Part shown: one piece after another, positions 37,056 through 47,197 of the stretch
Numbering within the stretch: the stretch's first letter is position 1
Layout: each line of letters begins with the position of its first letter
NCBI GenBank assembly: GCA_030550275.1
Contig: JAUQPR010000003.1
Location: 133,571 to 197,570 of the forward strand
DNA: 64,000 bases
Source of the DNA: Bacteroidota bacterium
Lineage (GTDB): Bacteria > Bacteroidota > Ignavibacteria > Kapaibacteriales > HRBIN21
Direction of reading: 5' to 3'
Notes under the pieces: model-generated
Seen by the model: only the letters and a program-made list of their open reading frames with translations
Database searches by the model: none
Told to the model about the DNA's origin: nothing
Program-made: the position numbers and the translations under genes

Positions 37056-37991
37056 ATGGTAGCGTGGCTCTTCCCCGGTCAGGGGTCGCAGTATGTGGGG
37101 ATGATGCAGGGGCTGGTGGAGCGCTTCCCGCAGGCACGTCAGCGTCTGCAGGAAGCCGAGGAGCTGCTGGGCTATCAGCTCGGGCGGATCTGCTTTGAGG
37201 GACCGGAGGAGCTGCTGCGGCAGACGCGCTATACGCAGCCCGCGCTGTTTGTCCATTCGGCGATTGTTGCCGAGCTTGTCCGCGAACATCTGCAACGCGA
37301 TGCCGTTGCTGGGCACTCTCTGGGGGAGTATTCGGCGCTCTACGCCGCGGGGGTGCTGGAGTTTGCCGATGCTCTGCGTCTGGTTGCCCTCCGCGGTGAG
37401 CTTATGTTCGCCGCTGGACAGCAACTCCCCGGTGCCATGGCCGCTGTCATCGGGATGCCGGCTCAGGAGGTCGAACGCCTGTGCGCTGAACTGGCACAGG
37501 AGCTGGGGCGGGTGCTTGTAGTGGCTAATTACAACTCCCCCGAGCAGGTGGTGATCTCCGGTGAGGTGGAAGCTGTGCAGCAAGCGCTGGAGCGCTTGCG
37601 CGCTGCCGGTGCCCGGAGCGTGATCCCGCTGCCTGTCAGCGGGGCATTCCATTCGCCGCTCATGGAGCCTGCACGGGAGCAGTTGGCGCAGGCAATACGG
37701 GAGACGGCGTTCCGCCGGGCTCAGGTACCCATCTACAGCAATGCCCTGGCGGAGCCCTTGACCGAGCCCGATGCCATTCAGCGAGCACTCATTGCGCAGT
37801 TGACCGCTCCCGTGCGCTGGCTGCAGATCCTTCAGCGCATGTACGCCGGTGGGGTGCGCAGCTTCTACGAGCTCGGACCCGGTCGGGTGCTCCAGGGGCT
37901 GGTCAAACGCACGTTGACCGGCGTTACCATCGCCGGCATTGATACGGCAGAGGACGTTGAGCGAGTCCGTGCGCAGTCGGTGGTGCAATGA
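37056..37991 (+). CDS. fabD: Malonyl-CoA:ACP transacylase
   Basis: Loads malonyl groups on ACP. 311 residues: FPGQGSQYVGMM at the N-terminus, nucleophile in VAGHSLGEYSALYAAG and His in PLPVSGAFHSPLM, with the C-terminal Gln/Pro-rich element QLTAPVRW. ATG is 3 bases after fabH. The stop overlaps fabG (ATGA). Confidence 0.97.
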   Translation: MVAWLFPGQGSQYVGMMQGLVERFPQARQRLQEAEELLGYQLGRICFEGPEELLRQTRYTQPALFVHSAIVAELVREHLQRDAVAGHSLGEYSALYAAGVLEFADALRLVALRGELMFAAGQQLPGAMAAVIGMPAQEVERLCAELAQELGRVLVVANYNSPEQVVISGEVEAVQQALERLRAAGARSVIPLPVSGAFHSPLMEPAREQLAQAIRETAFRRAQVPIYSNALAEPLTEPDAIQRALIAQLTAPVRWLQILQRMYAGGVRSFYELGPGRVLQGLVKRTLTGVTIAGIDTAEDVERVRAQSVVQ

Positions 37992-38737
37992 CGCAGCGAT
38001 TGAGTGGGCAGGTGGCGGTGGTGACCGGAGGCTCTCGCGGGATTGGGGAAGCCATTGTCCGGCGCCTGGCAGCCGAAGGGGCGCGCGTCTACGCAACGTA
38101 CCATCGCAGCGCGGAGCGGGCGCAGCAGTTGGAGTCCGAGCTGCGGGCACAAGGGTACGCCGTGCAGTTCCTGCCCGCCAATGTTGCCAGCGAGGAGGAT
38201 GTCGAGCGCTGCATCGAGCAGATTCGCCGCGAAGCTGGACGGCTGGATATCCTGGTCAACAACGCTGGCGTTACGCTGGACCGCTTGCTCGTGCGCATGA
38301 CGCTCCAGGAGTGGGAGGAGGTCATCGCCACGAACCTTCGTGGTGCATTTCTGTGGTCACGGGCTGCGGTGCGGCTGATGTTGCCGCAGCGTTCCGGGCG
38401 CATCATCAATATCGGCTCGGTGGTCGGGATTCTGGGGAATCCCGGGCAGGCGAACTACGCGGCTTCAAAAGCGGGGCTCATCGGGTTTACACGGGCGCTG
38501 GCAAAGGAGCTTGCCTCTCGCAACATTTTGGTAAATTGCGTGGCGCCGGGATATGTCGAAACGGCAATGACCAAGCAGCTTCCCGAGGCGCAGCGGCGCG
38601 CGTTGCAGGAAGCTGTGCCGCTGGGACGGGTTGCCGCCCCAGAGGAGATTGCGGCTGTGGTTGCCTTCCTTGCCTCGCCTGAGGCATCCTATATCACGGG
38701 GCAAACAATCGTCGTGGATGGCGGGATGAGCATCTGA
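37988..38737 (+). CDS. fabG: 3-oxoacyl-ACP reductase
   Basis: NADPH-dependent reductase of the elongation cycle, 249 residues. Cofactor site VTGGSRGIGEAIVRRLA, NNAGVTLD, and the Ser-Tyr-Lys set seen in NIGSVVGILGNPGQANYAAS followed by KAGL. The C-terminus ITGQTIVVDGGMSI is typical. Gap of 54 bases to acpP, the longest inside the operon after the promoter. Confidence 0.97.
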   Translation: MTQRLSGQVAVVTGGSRGIGEAIVRRLAAEGARVYATYHRSAERAQQLESELRAQGYAVQFLPANVASEEDVERCIEQIRREAGRLDILVNNAGVTLDRLLVRMTLQEWEEVIATNLRGAFLWSRAAVRLMLPQRSGRIINIGSVVGILGNPGQANYAASKAGLIGFTRALAKELASRNILVNCVAPGYVETAMTKQLPEAQRRALQEAVPLGRVAAPEEIAAVVAFLASPEASYITGQTIVVDGGMSI

Positions 38738-38791
38738 CCGCCACCCGATGCTGTCTGTGGGGTTTGTTCAACGGTTACAGCAGTAGCGCCG

Positions 38792-39058
38792 ATGAACGTG
38801 GAGCAGCGTGTCCGAGAGATCATCGTGCAGAAGCTCGGCGTGGAGGAGTCGCAGGTGACTCCCGAAGCCTCCTTCATGAATGACCTGGGCGCCGACTCCC
38901 TCGATATCGTCGAGCTCATCATGGAGTTTGAGCGCTCCTTCGATTTGACCATCGAGGACAGCGACGCCGAGCAGATTCGTACCGTCGGGGATGCTATCCG
39001 CTACATTGAACAGCGCCTTGCAGAACGAGCCTCGGGTGGCAGCGGCGAAGGCGGATAA
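38792..39058 (+). CDS. acpP: Acyl carrier protein
   Basis: 88-residue acidic carrier. Phosphopantetheine site [17 protein letters not shown] with the attachment Ser in DSL. The helical frame [19 protein letters not shown] is standard. It has a short Gly/Ser-rich tail (ASGGSGEGG) beyond the usual end. fabF follows after 15 bases. Confidence 0.97.
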   Translation: MNVEQRVREIIVQKLGVEESQVTPEASFMNDLGADSLDIVELIMEFERSFDLTIEDSDAEQIRTVGDAIRYIEQRLAERASGGSGEGG

Positions 39059-39073
39059 GCTGGCGTAGCGCTC

Positions 39074-40339
39074 ATGGTGCGCAAACCACACCGGCGCCGG
39101 GTCGTTGTGACCGGGCTGGGGGCGGTTACCCCAATCGGCAACACCGTCGCCGAGTTTTGGCAGGCGATGATGGAAGGGCGCAGCGGGGCTGCGCCCATCA
39201 CCCGTTTTGATGCCAGCGAGTTTGACACCCGCTTTGCCTGCGAAGTCAAGGGGTATGACCCGCTCCTCCACATGAGCCGCAAGGAGATCCAGCGCATGGA
39301 CCTCTTTGCGCAGTTCGCCATGTCGGCAGCGGTGATGGCGGTGGAGGATGCCGAGCTGGATTTTTCGCGGCTGGACCCGACGCGCGTCGGCGTTGTTGTG
39401 GGCTCGGGTGTTGGGGGAATGTGGACCTACCACGAGCAGCAGCAGCGCCTCTTTGAGCGTAACGGGAAACCGGATCGCATCTCCCCGTACTTTGTGCCGA
39501 TGTTCATCGTGGACATCGCGCCGGGGTTGATTGCCATCCGCTACGGGCTCAAAGGTCCCAATTACAGCACCGTGTCTGCGTGCGCGACCTCTGCCCATGC
39601 CATCGCCGATGCCATGATGCTTATTGAGCGCGGCATCGCCGATGTGGTGATCGCCGGCGGCAGCGAGGCGGCGATCTGCCCTATGGGGGTGGCGGGCTTC
39701 AGTGCCATGAAGGCACTTTCCACGCGCAACGACTCTCCGCAGACCGCCAGTCGCCCCTTCGATGCTGAGCGCGACGGCTTCGTCATGGGCGAGGGAGCGG
39801 GCATTCTGATTCTGGAAGCGCTCGACCACGCTGTCCGGCGGAACGCCCCCAAGATCTACGCTGAACTCTTGGGCTTTGGCTTGAGCGACGACGCCTACCA
39901 CATCACCCAGCCCATCCCTGGTGGCGAAGGAGCGGCGCTGGCAATGCGCTGGGCATTGGAGGATGCCGGCGTTGAGCCCACCGAGGTGGACTACATCAAC
40001 GCGCACGGCACCTCTACGCCCTACAACGATAAGACCGAGACGCAAGCCATCAAAACCGTCTTCGGGGAGCATGCCTACCGCTTGGCGGTCAGCTCGACGA
40101 AATCTATGACAGGGCACCTGCTTGGCGCCGCCGGTGCGGTCGAAGCCATCGCAACGGTCCTGGCAATTGTGCACCAAACGCTGCCGCCGACCATCAATTA
40201 CCAGACGCCAGACCCGGAGTGCGATCTCTTCTATGTGCCCAATGTGCCGGTGCAGCGCCAGGTGCGCGTGGCACTGAGCAATGCCTTCGGTTTTGGAGGG
40301 CATAATGTTTCGCTCTGCTTTGCAGCGTTTGAGGAGTAA
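39074..40339 (+). CDS. fabF: Beta-ketoacyl-ACP synthase II
   Basis: Condensing enzyme of elongation, 421 residues. Active-site Cys in STVSACATSAHAIADA, His in NAHGTSTPYNDKTE and the second His with Lys in STKSMTGHLLGAAGAVEA. The ending [17 protein letters not shown] is canonical. Its 3' end overlaps rnc by 35 bases. Confidence 0.97.
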   Translation: MVRKPHRRRVVVTGLGAVTPIGNTVAEFWQAMMEGRSGAAPITRFDASEFDTRFACEVKGYDPLLHMSRKEIQRMDLFAQFAMSAAVMAVEDAELDFSRLDPTRVGVVVGSGVGGMWTYHEQQQRLFERNGKPDRISPYFVPMFIVDIAPGLIAIRYGLKGPNYSTVSACATSAHAIADAMMLIERGIADVVIAGGSEAAICPMGVAGFSAMKALSTRNDSPQTASRPFDAERDGFVMGEGAGILILEALDHAVRRNAPKIYAELLGFGLSDDAYHITQPIPGGEGAALAMRWALEDAGVEPTEVDYINAHGTSTPYNDKTETQAIKTVFGEHAYRLAVSSTKSMTGHLLGAAGAVEAIATVLAIVHQTLPPTINYQTPDPECDLFYVPNVPVQRQVRVALSNAFGFGGHNVSLCFAAFEE

Positions 40340-41147
40340 GCTGGGCTGGTCCCGCCGCTGCGCCCGCTCCCCTATTGTGCAGAACCGTCACCAGCTCTTC
40401 CCACACTTGGGGGTATTGGAACCCCACCAGCGCAAGCGCCTGGAGGAGATCGTGGGACTGCCGGTGCAACACGTGGAGTACTACGAGCAGGCGCTGGTGC
40501 ACCGCTCCGCCGTCACGCGGGTCAGTGCCCGCGGGGGGCGCTCGAACGAGCGGTTGGAGTTCCTCGGTGATGCGCTCTTAGGCTTTTTGGCAGCGGAGTA
40601 CCTGTTCGCCCGCTATCCGGAGTTCCCCGAAGGTGAACTGACCAAGATCCGCACCTGGCTGGTCAACCGGAGAACGCTGACCGTCTGCGCCCGTCGCTTG
40701 GGGATTGGCGCCGTGCTGTTGATGAGCCCGAGCGCTACACAGGCGCTCCAGCACGGCAACGACGCCTTCCTTGCCGATGCGCTGGAGGCGCTCATTGCGG
40801 CGGTGTACCTGGACCACGGCTTGGATGCGGTGCGGGAGTTCGTCCTGCAGCGGCTGTTGCCCATTATGGAGCAGGAGCAACTGCTGCAGGACACCAACTA
40901 CAAGAGCCTGCTGCTGGAATACGTCCAAGCCCAGGGCTGGAGTGCTCCGGTGTATCGGGTACTTGAGGAGCACGGTCCCGATCATGCCAAGGAGTTCGTC
41001 GTCGGTGTCTATGCCCAGCAGCGCTGCCTGGGCGTTGGGCGCGGGCGCAGCAAGCGCGAAGCCGAACAGGATGCCGCACGCGATGCCCTGGAGAAGTTGA
41101 AGGAACAGCCAACAGAGGCGAGCGCTAATGGAACCGCTCATCTTTGA
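40305..41147 (+). CDS. rnc: Ribonuclease III
   Basis: Double-strand-specific endonuclease for rRNA and mRNA processing. 280 residues. Catalytic signature [20 protein letters not shown], second acidic site [16 protein letters not shown], and a C-terminal dsRNA-binding domain ([20 protein letters not shown] and [20 protein letters not shown]). About 50 extra N-terminal residues precede the catalytic domain, beginning [12 protein letters not shown]. Start ATG at 40305 has GGAGGG upstream, inside fabF. Confidence 0.95.
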   Translation: MFRSALQRLRSKLGWSRRCARSPIVQNRHQLFPHLGVLEPHQRKRLEEIVGLPVQHVEYYEQALVHRSAVTRVSARGGRSNERLEFLGDALLGFLAAEYLFARYPEFPEGELTKIRTWLVNRRTLTVCARRLGIGAVLLMSPSATQALQHGNDAFLADALEALIAAVYLDHGLDAVREFVLQRLLPIMEQEQLLQDTNYKSLLLEYVQAQGWSAPVYRVLEEHGPDHAKEFVVGVYAQQRCLGVGRGRSKREAEQDAARDALEKLKEQPTEASANGTAHL

Positions 41148-42627
41148 GAAGTCCCGTTCCGGTCGCCGTGCCTTCTCGTTCCCCCCGCTGGATGTGCCGG
41201 AGCGCCCGCTTGAGGAGCTGATCCCGCAGCAGTACCTCCGGACGGAGCCGCCCGAGCTTCCGGAGGTGTCGGAGCTGGAGCTGGTGCGCCACTACACGCG
41301 GCTTTCCCAGCTCAACTACGCCATAGACATTGGCTTCTATCCGCTGGGCTCCTGCACGATGAAGTACAACCCCAAGCTCAACGAAGCAGTGGCTGCGCTG
41401 GAGGGCTTCCAGCACGCGCATCCGTGGCAGCCAGAGGACACCCTCCAGGGTGCCCTGCGCTTGATGTACGAGCTCGGGGAGATGCTCAAGTGCATTGTGG
41501 GATTGCCCGGGGTCTCCCTGCAGCCCGCTGCCGGAGCGCACGGCGAGCTGACCGGCGTGCTCATGATTCGGGCATACTTCCAGCATCGAGGGGAGCTGCA
41601 GCGTCGCCGCAAGGTGCTCATTCCGGATTCTGCACATGGGACAAACCCCGCCTCCGCTGCAATCGCGGGATTTGAGGTCGTCACCATCCGCTCCAACGAG
41701 CACGGGCGGATTGACTGCCGCGAGCTGGAGCGCCATCTGGGCGATGATGTGGCTGCGCTGATGCTGACCAATCCCAATACGCTGGGCATCTTCGAGCGCG
41801 AGATCCTGCTTGTCGAACGCTTAGTGCACGAAAGCGGCGCGCTCCTCTACATGGACGGCGCCAACCTCAACGCGCTGGTGGGGTTGGTGCGCCCGGGTGA
41901 TATGGGCGTTGACTGCGTCCACATCAACTTGCACAAGACCTTCTCCACACCGCACGGCGGGGGAGGACCTGGGGCGGGACCGGTCTGCGTGGCGGAATCG
42001 CTCCTGCCCTACCTTCCTGTTCCGCGCATCGTGTACCGGAACGGACGCTATGAGCTCGACGAGGACGCTCCGCACAGCATCGGGCGGGTCCACAGCTTCT
42101 TTGGCAACTTCTCCATCTTCGTGCGCGCGTACGCCTACATCCGGATGCTGGGAGCAGAGGGACTGCGCCGGGTGAGCCACGACGCAGTGCTCAACGCAAA
42201 CTATCTGCTTAGCCGGCTCCGCGGAGTGTACGAGCAGCCCTATCCGGAGACGCCGATGCACGAGTTTGTGCTTAGCGCGGCACACTTGAAGCGCTTCGGT
42301 GTCCGTACGATGGATATCGCCAAGCGGCTGCTTGACTACGGCTTCCACGCCCCCACGGTGTACTTCCCCTTGATCGTGCCGGAGGCGTTGCTCATCGAGC
42401 CGACGGAGACGGAGACGCGCGAGACCTTGGACGCCTTCGCCGATGCCCTCATTGCGATTGCGCAGGAGGCGCAGCAGCAGCCAGAGGTGCTGCGGTCGGC
42501 TCCTCATCGGACACCGGTGCGGCGGCTCAATGATGCCCTGGCTGCCCGCCGCCTGGATGTGGCATGGGGTCGGGCTGCGCTCGGTGCAACTCCGGCATCG
42601 CTGGAAGCGCACAGCACAACCGCATGA
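41128..42627 (+). CDS. gcvPB: Glycine dehydrogenase (decarboxylating) subunit 2
   Basis: C-terminal half of the split P protein of the glycine cleavage system, 499 residues, PLP enzyme. Features are [58 protein letters not shown] and the PLP lysine in [17 protein letters not shown]. It overlaps rnc by 20 bases, and its stop overlaps the cdd ATG. Its partner gcvPA and gcvT/gcvH are not in the window. Confidence 0.95.
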   Translation: MEPLIFEKSRSGRRAFSFPPLDVPERPLEELIPQQYLRTEPPELPEVSELELVRHYTRLSQLNYAIDIGFYPLGSCTMKYNPKLNEAVAALEGFQHAHPWQPEDTLQGALRLMYELGEMLKCIVGLPGVSLQPAAGAHGELTGVLMIRAYFQHRGELQRRRKVLIPDSAHGTNPASAAIAGFEVVTIRSNEHGRIDCRELERHLGDDVAALMLTNPNTLGIFEREILLVERLVHESGALLYMDGANLNALVGLVRPGDMGVDCVHINLHKTFSTPHGGGGPGAGPVCVAESLLPYLPVPRIVYRNGRYELDEDAPHSIGRVHSFFGNFSIFVRAYAYIRMLGAEGLRRVSHDAVLNANYLLSRLRGVYEQPYPETPMHEFVLSAAHLKRFGVRTMDIAKRLLDYGFHAPTVYFPLIVPEALLIEPTETETRETLDAFADALIAIAQEAQQQPEVLRSAPHRTPVRRLNDALAARRLDVAWGRAALGATPASLEAHSTTA

Positions 42628-43160
42628 AGCCTACCGCTGAGGAGGTGCTGTGCCAAGCTGTGTGGGCGTATTGGGCAGTCCGTCAAGTCGGTCATCCGGA
42701 GCTACGCCAGAGTGCGCGGCAGTGGATTCAGGAGCAGCCAGCCGTGTATGCGTACGTTGTGCGTCGGCTGCAGGCGGCGTTGAAGGCTGCTCGGCGTTCG
42801 CTCCAGAGTGCGTGGGCGCCGTATTCGGGATTCCCCGTTGGAGCTGCGCTCGTCGCGCTCGATGGGACACTGTGGCGCGGCTGTAACGTGGAGTGCAGCA
42901 GCTACGGGCTTACCCTCTGTGCGGAACGGGGAGCGCTCAGCAGTGCAGTGGTGCATCATCGCCGCGCTTTTCTAGCGCTTGTCCTGGTGTCCCGCGCAGC
43001 AGCACCGATTCCACCGTGTGGCGCCTGCCGGCAGGTGCTCTACGAGTTTGCCCCGCGCCTGCTGGTGCTCTCGGAAGCCGTGCACAGCTCGGCGCGGCAA
43101 CTGTGGTGGCTGGAGCAGTTGCTGCCGGAGCCCTTCTCGCGCGCTCTCCTTCCGCGTTAG
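42624..43160 (+). CDS. cdd: Cytidine deaminase with N-terminal extension
   Basis: Deaminates cytidine/deoxycytidine in pyrimidine salvage. The zinc site is typical: [10 protein letters not shown] (Cys, Glu) and [11 protein letters not shown] (two Cys), with [15 protein letters not shown] and [12 protein letters not shown] before it. 178 residues, while small homotetrameric Cdd proteins have about 130; roughly the first 55 residues (from [17 protein letters not shown]) are extra and not recognised. ATG overlaps the gcvPB stop. The 3' end overlaps the convergent SBBP gene by 4 bases. Confidence 0.9.
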   Translation: MKPTAEEVLCQAVWAYWAVRQVGHPELRQSARQWIQEQPAVYAYVVRRLQAALKAARRSLQSAWAPYSGFPVGAALVALDGTLWRGCNVECSSYGLTLCAERGALSSAVVHHRRAFLALVLVSRAAAPIPPCGACRQVLYEFAPRLLVLSEAVHSSARQLWWLEQLLPEPFSRALLPR

Positions 43161-46100
43161 CGCAACAGCAGAATTGGGAAGCTCACGCGCTGCTGCGGGA
43201 ACTCCACCACGAGCACGTAAACGCCCGCGGCAATCCCCTCCAATGCGAGCTCCGTCCTACCAGAGCGGAGCGGCTGCCCCAGCAGTGAGTACAGCACCGT
43301 TCGGGCGGGCAGAGCGCTGCTTTCCACCCGTAGGAGCTGTGGATGGTCCGGAGCGGGCAGCAGGTGGATGCGGACAGATGGCGGGCTGGGCAGTTCACCG
43401 ACGCTCACCACGCTGAGCCGCGCCGGAGCGCTGGTATCGCTGCCGCAGCGATTCCATACGACGCAGCGGTATTCACCCGAATCCGCCAGCGTAACGTTCG
43501 GGATGCAGTAGCTCGTATCGCGCGCTCCGGGGATGGGGACGCCGTCCTTGAGCCATTGGAGCTGGCGGGTGCGTCCTCCGCTGACGCTCACGGTCAGGCA
43601 CACCGCCGTGCCAGCCGATGCCGTTGTCGCGCTGGGGGACTGGAGGATGCGTGGGCGCTCTTCGACCAAGACTTGCGTGGCACGGCTGGTCTGCTCCGGC
43701 GCGCAGATGCCCCGAACACGCACACTGTAACGCCCTGCCTGTGCCAGCGAGGTAATCGGTAGCCGAAGCTGCGGAGCTATCGCCCCAGGCAGCGGCGTGC
43801 CGTCCTTGAGCCACTGGTAGGAGAGCGAATCCCCAGCGGCGCTGACGCTCAGCACGAGCGTATCGCCTACGCAGAGCGAAACGCTGTCAGGGGGTTGCAC
43901 GGTGATTGTGGGAGGAAGGGCGATGGTGAAGGCGGAGTCTGCTGCATCGCTCAAACCGGAGGCGATGTGCACCACGCGCGCCCAGTAGCGTCCGGCAACC
44001 CAATTGGCAGGGACGGTCCAGGTGTAGACCGTTGCGGTGGTGCTGCCAATGGGGCTCCACTGTGCACCGTCGCTGCTGAGCTCGATGCGGGAGGTGTCTC
44101 CTGGGGCAAGCGTTATGCCTTCGGCTTGCCAGGAGAAGGGGATTTGGGAGCCGGCGCAGAAGCGCTCCCCACCGCGCGGGGCGATCAGTTGCAGCTTCAC
44201 AAACACGTACTTTGCCAGGAAGGCATCGCTGTTCCCGCCGCCGTAGCCGGACTGCACCCCTTCGGAGAGAGCGCACAGGTTCGGCGAATTCGTCTGCCCT
44301 GCGATGAAGAGGTTGCCCCGAGCATCAGCAGCAACGGCGGCAAGCGGCAGCTCATCGCGGAGAGAGCCGGCAAAGGTGCTGTACTCGAGCTGCGTTGCCG
44401 TGATATCGGCAAAGCTGGTGATGAAGAGATCCTGCCCGCCCAGCGGCGTACGGTTGTGGGCATCGGAGGTCACGGGGAAGTTTGCCGAACGAGTCCAGCC
44501 AACCAGCACGGGGCGATTCCTCAGCTCCAGGATGGCGCGAGCTTCCTCATCTGCCGAACCGCCCAGGAAGGTGGAATAGAGCAGCGCGCTGGTGCCCAGC
44601 CCTGAGGAGGAGAAGCGCGCCACAAAGACATCCTGCCCACCGCTGTGGCGGTTGTTGTAGGTCAGCCCCGTGATGGGGAAGTTCGTGGAGCGGGTAACTC
44701 CGGCGACCCACACCTCGCCGTTATCGCGCGGGACGATTGCAGTGGCGTAGTCCTGGGCGCTCCCACCCAGGAAGGTGCAGTAGCGGAGCGAAGCACTCGT
44801 GGGGGCGAATTTCGCAACGAAGGCGTCGCCACCACCGTTGTAGTCGCGGTCGTACGGGCGGTTGCCCGGGTTCATGGAGCTCGGGACCGGAAAGTTGGGG
44901 AAGTTGGAGGAGGCGGTTTCCCCGCACAGGTAGGTGTAGCCCTCCGGGTCTACAGCCACCGCCCATGCCGATTCGTTATCGGAGCCACCCAGGAAGGTGG
45001 AGAAGCTCAGCGAAGCGCCGGTGTTGCTCAAGCCGGTCATGAAGACGTCCCAGTTGCCGGCATAGGTCCGCTGGTGTGCTGCCGAAGTTGTGGGGTAGTT
45101 CGCCGAACGGGTGCGACCGGCGATGACCGTAATGCCGTCGGAGCGCACGACAGCGGTTGTGGCGATATCGTCGTTGTTCCCGCCGATGTAGGTGGAGAAG
45201 CGCAGTGCGGCTCCGGTGGGCGAAAGCTTGGTCACAAACACGTCCATCCCGCCATTGAGCTGCTGGCGGAATGCGCCGACCGTTGTCGGGAAATCCGGCG
45301 AGTTCGTGTTGCCGATAGCGTAGAGATTCCCCTCGGCGTCAACACCGACGCCAACAGCAAGCTCGGTACCGCTGCCGCCCAAGTAGGTCGCAAAGAGCAG
45401 GCGCCGCAGCGTGGGGTCGAAGCGGGCAAGCACGACGTCGGTCAGCCCGTTGTACGTTGTGTCGTACGCTCCCGGCGTCATGCGGAAGGGGAGCTCTTCG
45501 ACCTGCAGGAGGGTCAGCACCGAACCATCACGCAGGACTTGGACTGCAGGGGCAAGCTCATCCGCCCCACTGCCAATGCAGGTGATAAAGATGAGCGGGT
45601 CAATCACAAGCGGCAGTGTGGGGTCGTATGCTCCCAGCTCAAAGTGCACGGTTGGGGTACCGTCGGACAGCTTCTGCACAGCGAATCGGACCGGAACAGG
45701 GCGCAGGTGTCCCCCGACAGGTTGGTACGCCTGCAGTTGGGAATGCAGCACGATCGGGCGCTCGGCTGCCCACCACAGGCGCAGCTCGCGCCCATCGGGC
45801 GAGAGCGTCAGGCTCGATGCCCCGCGGAGGGCAATCCTCAACTGCTGCGGATTGGCATTGGGCTCCAGCCAAAAGTCATACCGCGGTCCCTCCGAAGTTG
45901 CATGCAGGAGCAGCGTGATGCCGGGGTAGAGGTCTCGGATCTGCACCTGCGAAAACACCCGTGCGACTCGAGCACTTGGAGTGGCGCGGAAGAAGGTGAG
46001 CTGCTGCACGGCATCGGTCAGAGCTTCCACTGCCGGGGCGGGGGATGCTCCGAGGAATTCCATCCACACCACCTGTCCGCGCCGGTGGACCACAGACAGT

Positions 46101-46336
46101 GGCACGGCGTAGCGGTCCTGCTCTACGGGTAACCGCTGCTGTTCGAAGGCGTCCAGCACCATCGCGTTCGGGAGAACCCCAAGCGTCAAGCCTGGGGCAG
46201 CGTAGACGAAGCGGTACGGGACATTCCATTGTCCGGAATTCTCCACAAACCCCTGCACCCAGCGCAAGGGGAGCGCCAGCGTGGGGATAGAGAGCACGCT
46301 CAGCGTCAATCCCACAGCAAGGCAGTAGCGCCGCAT
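43157..46336 (-). CDS. Large secreted protein: SBBP beta-propeller repeats, Ig-like domains, T9SS-like tail
   Basis: 1059 residues with a signal peptide (cleavage near LSIPTLA). The region around residue 30 has FVENSGQWNVPYRF, the opening of the domain that precedes SBBP repeats in many such proteins. From about 270 to 690 come repeats of about 50 residues of the form FLGGSxxE...A..DxxGNxYxxGxTxSxNFP. About 808-978 hold two Ig-like domains (CVGDTLVLSVSAAG, YQWLKDGTPLPG, then LQWLKDGVPIPGARDTSYC). The last 75 residues (TVLYSLLGQPLRSGR, GIAAGVYVLVVEFP) match a T9SS sorting domain without a clear PNP motif. Last gene of the long minus block. Confidence 0.85.
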   Translation of the reverse strand: MRRYCLAVGLTLSVLSIPTLALPLRWVQGFVENSGQWNVPYRFVYAAPGLTLGVLPNAMVLDAFEQQRLPVEQDRYAVPLSVVHRRGQVVWMEFLGASPAPAVEALTDAVQQLTFFRATPSARVARVFSQVQIRDLYPGITLLLHATSEGPRYDFWLEPNANPQQLRIALRGASSLTLSPDGRELRLWWAAERPIVLHSQLQAYQPVGGHLRPVPVRFAVQKLSDGTPTVHFELGAYDPTLPLVIDPLIFITCIGSGADELAPAVQVLRDGSVLTLLQVEELPFRMTPGAYDTTYNGLTDVVLARFDPTLRRLLFATYLGGSGTELAVGVGVDAEGNLYAIGNTNSPDFPTTVGAFRQQLNGGMDVFVTKLSPTGAALRFSTYIGGNNDDIATTAVVRSDGITVIAGRTRSANYPTTSAAHQRTYAGNWDVFMTGLSNTGASLSFSTFLGGSDNESAWAVAVDPEGYTYLCGETASSNFPNFPVPSSMNPGNRPYDRDYNGGGDAFVAKFAPTSASLRYCTFLGGSAQDYATAIVPRDNGEVWVAGVTRSTNFPITGLTYNNRHSGGQDVFVARFSSSGLGTSALLYSTFLGGSADEEARAILELRNRPVLVGWTRSANFPVTSDAHNRTPLGGQDLFITSFADITATQLEYSTFAGSLRDELPLAAVAADARGNLFIAGQTNSPNLCALSEGVQSGYGGGNSDAFLAKYVFVKLQLIAPRGGERFCAGSQIPFSWQAEGITLAPGDTSRIELSSDGAQWSPIGSTTATVYTWTVPANWVAGRYWARVVHIASGLSDAADSAFTIALPPTITVQPPDSVSLCVGDTLVLSVSAAGDSLSYQWLKDGTPLPGAIAPQLRLPITSLAQAGRYSVRVRGICAPEQTSRATQVLVEERPRILQSPSATTASAGTAVCLTVSVSGGRTRQLQWLKDGVPIPGARDTSYCIPNVTLADSGEYRCVVWNRCGSDTSAPARLSVVSVGELPSPPSVRIHLLPAPDHPQLLRVESSALPARTVLYSLLGQPLRSGRTELALEGIAAGVYVLVVEFPQQRVSFPILLLR

Positions 46337-46363
46337 GGCTATTGCGCACTGATGGTTGGACCT

Positions 46364-47197
46364 TCAACGCTTCTGCCACCGGGCGCCGATCCCGTACGTC
46401 CGCGAGGGATGGGGGAAGGGACGGGAGAGGTCGTCGAAGATGCGCTCTGCGTAGCCGAAGAGCTCGATCGACGTTGCCAGCAGACGGATGCCTGCTTCCC
46501 CTCGCAGATCATGCCGCAGCCGAATTGGGCTCTCGAAGAATGCACCACGGTAGCTCACTTGCCCAAAAATACGCACAGGCGCAGAGACAGCCACTGCGCG
46601 AGCGGAGACGGCAACATTGGCGCGGAGCCGTCTCCAGGACTCCTCGGTGCTGGAGGGGATGCGGTAATCCTGTGCAATGGCGAACAGCGCCGCCCGCAGC
46701 CCAATAGCCCACTCAACCCCGTGCGGCAGAGCCCCTTTGAATTCCGTTGCAGCGAAGGGTCCGTGCAGGATGATGACGCGCTTGGTTGGGCGATAGCCCG
46801 CGCGAGGTGTGTCGGCATCGGGGGGGTCGGCATTGTCAATTTCGTGCTTACAGAAGTGCAGCAGCCCCACGGCGTGGTAGCCGTTCAGGGTGCTCCACAG
46901 CAGCAGGAGCTGTTCCTCCCAGCGGGCGCTGCGCGGGTTGAAGCCAATGTCGTTGAGCGAATTCGCCTGCAGAAAATGGCTCACAACCCCAACCAGGTGC
47001 AGTGAGGGACGGAGCTGCGCCAGAGGTAGCGAAGCCGCCAGAACGATCGTCCAAGCACGCTCATCCGCTGCCGAGCGGAAACCACGGTGCACCATCGCCG
47101 AGACGCCCTCAGCGCTGTAGTGGTGGTAGGAGGAGACCAACTCCTGCGCTTTGAGCTCGGAGCCGAGCGCAAACAGCAGTACAAGGCGCCGCAGCAT
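46364..47197 (-). CDS. Secreted/outer-membrane-type protein, unknown function
   Basis: 277 residues with a short signal-like N-terminus MLRRLVLLFALGSELKAQ. Beta-strand-like segments occur through the chain (VAVSARAVAVSAPVRIFGQV, EAGIRLLATSIELFGYAERI) and it ends RTYGIGARWQKR, which fits a small barrel, but no family is recognised. A central segment, GLLHFCKHEIDNADPPD, is distinctive. Its ATG overlaps the speA stop (TAATG), and the SBBP gene begins 27 bases later, so it is co-expressed with both. Confidence 0.68.
   Translation of the reverse strand: MLRRLVLLFALGSELKAQELVSSYHHYSAEGVSAMVHRGFRSAADERAWTIVLAASLPLAQLRPSLHLVGVVSHFLQANSLNDIGFNPRSARWEEQLLLLWSTLNGYHAVGLLHFCKHEIDNADPPDADTPRAGYRPTKRVIILHGPFAATEFKGALPHGVEWAIGLRAALFAIAQDYRIPSSTEESWRRLRANVAVSARAVAVSAPVRIFGQVSYRGAFFESPIRLRHDLRGEAGIRLLATSIELFGYAERIFDDLSRPFPHPSRTYGIGARWQKR

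Noticed and set aside
36048-38150. 700-residue minus-strand reading frame opposite fabH-fabD
   Set aside because: It is the shadow of strongly conserved plus-strand fab genes; the translated text has no domain character and the G+C-rich third positions create long antisense frames.
46563-46571. TATTTTTGG on the minus strand inside the 277-residue protein gene, as an internal promoter for the SBBP gene
   Set aside because: It lies in a coding region 227 bases from the next start, has G in place of C/T after the TTTG, and could easily be chance.
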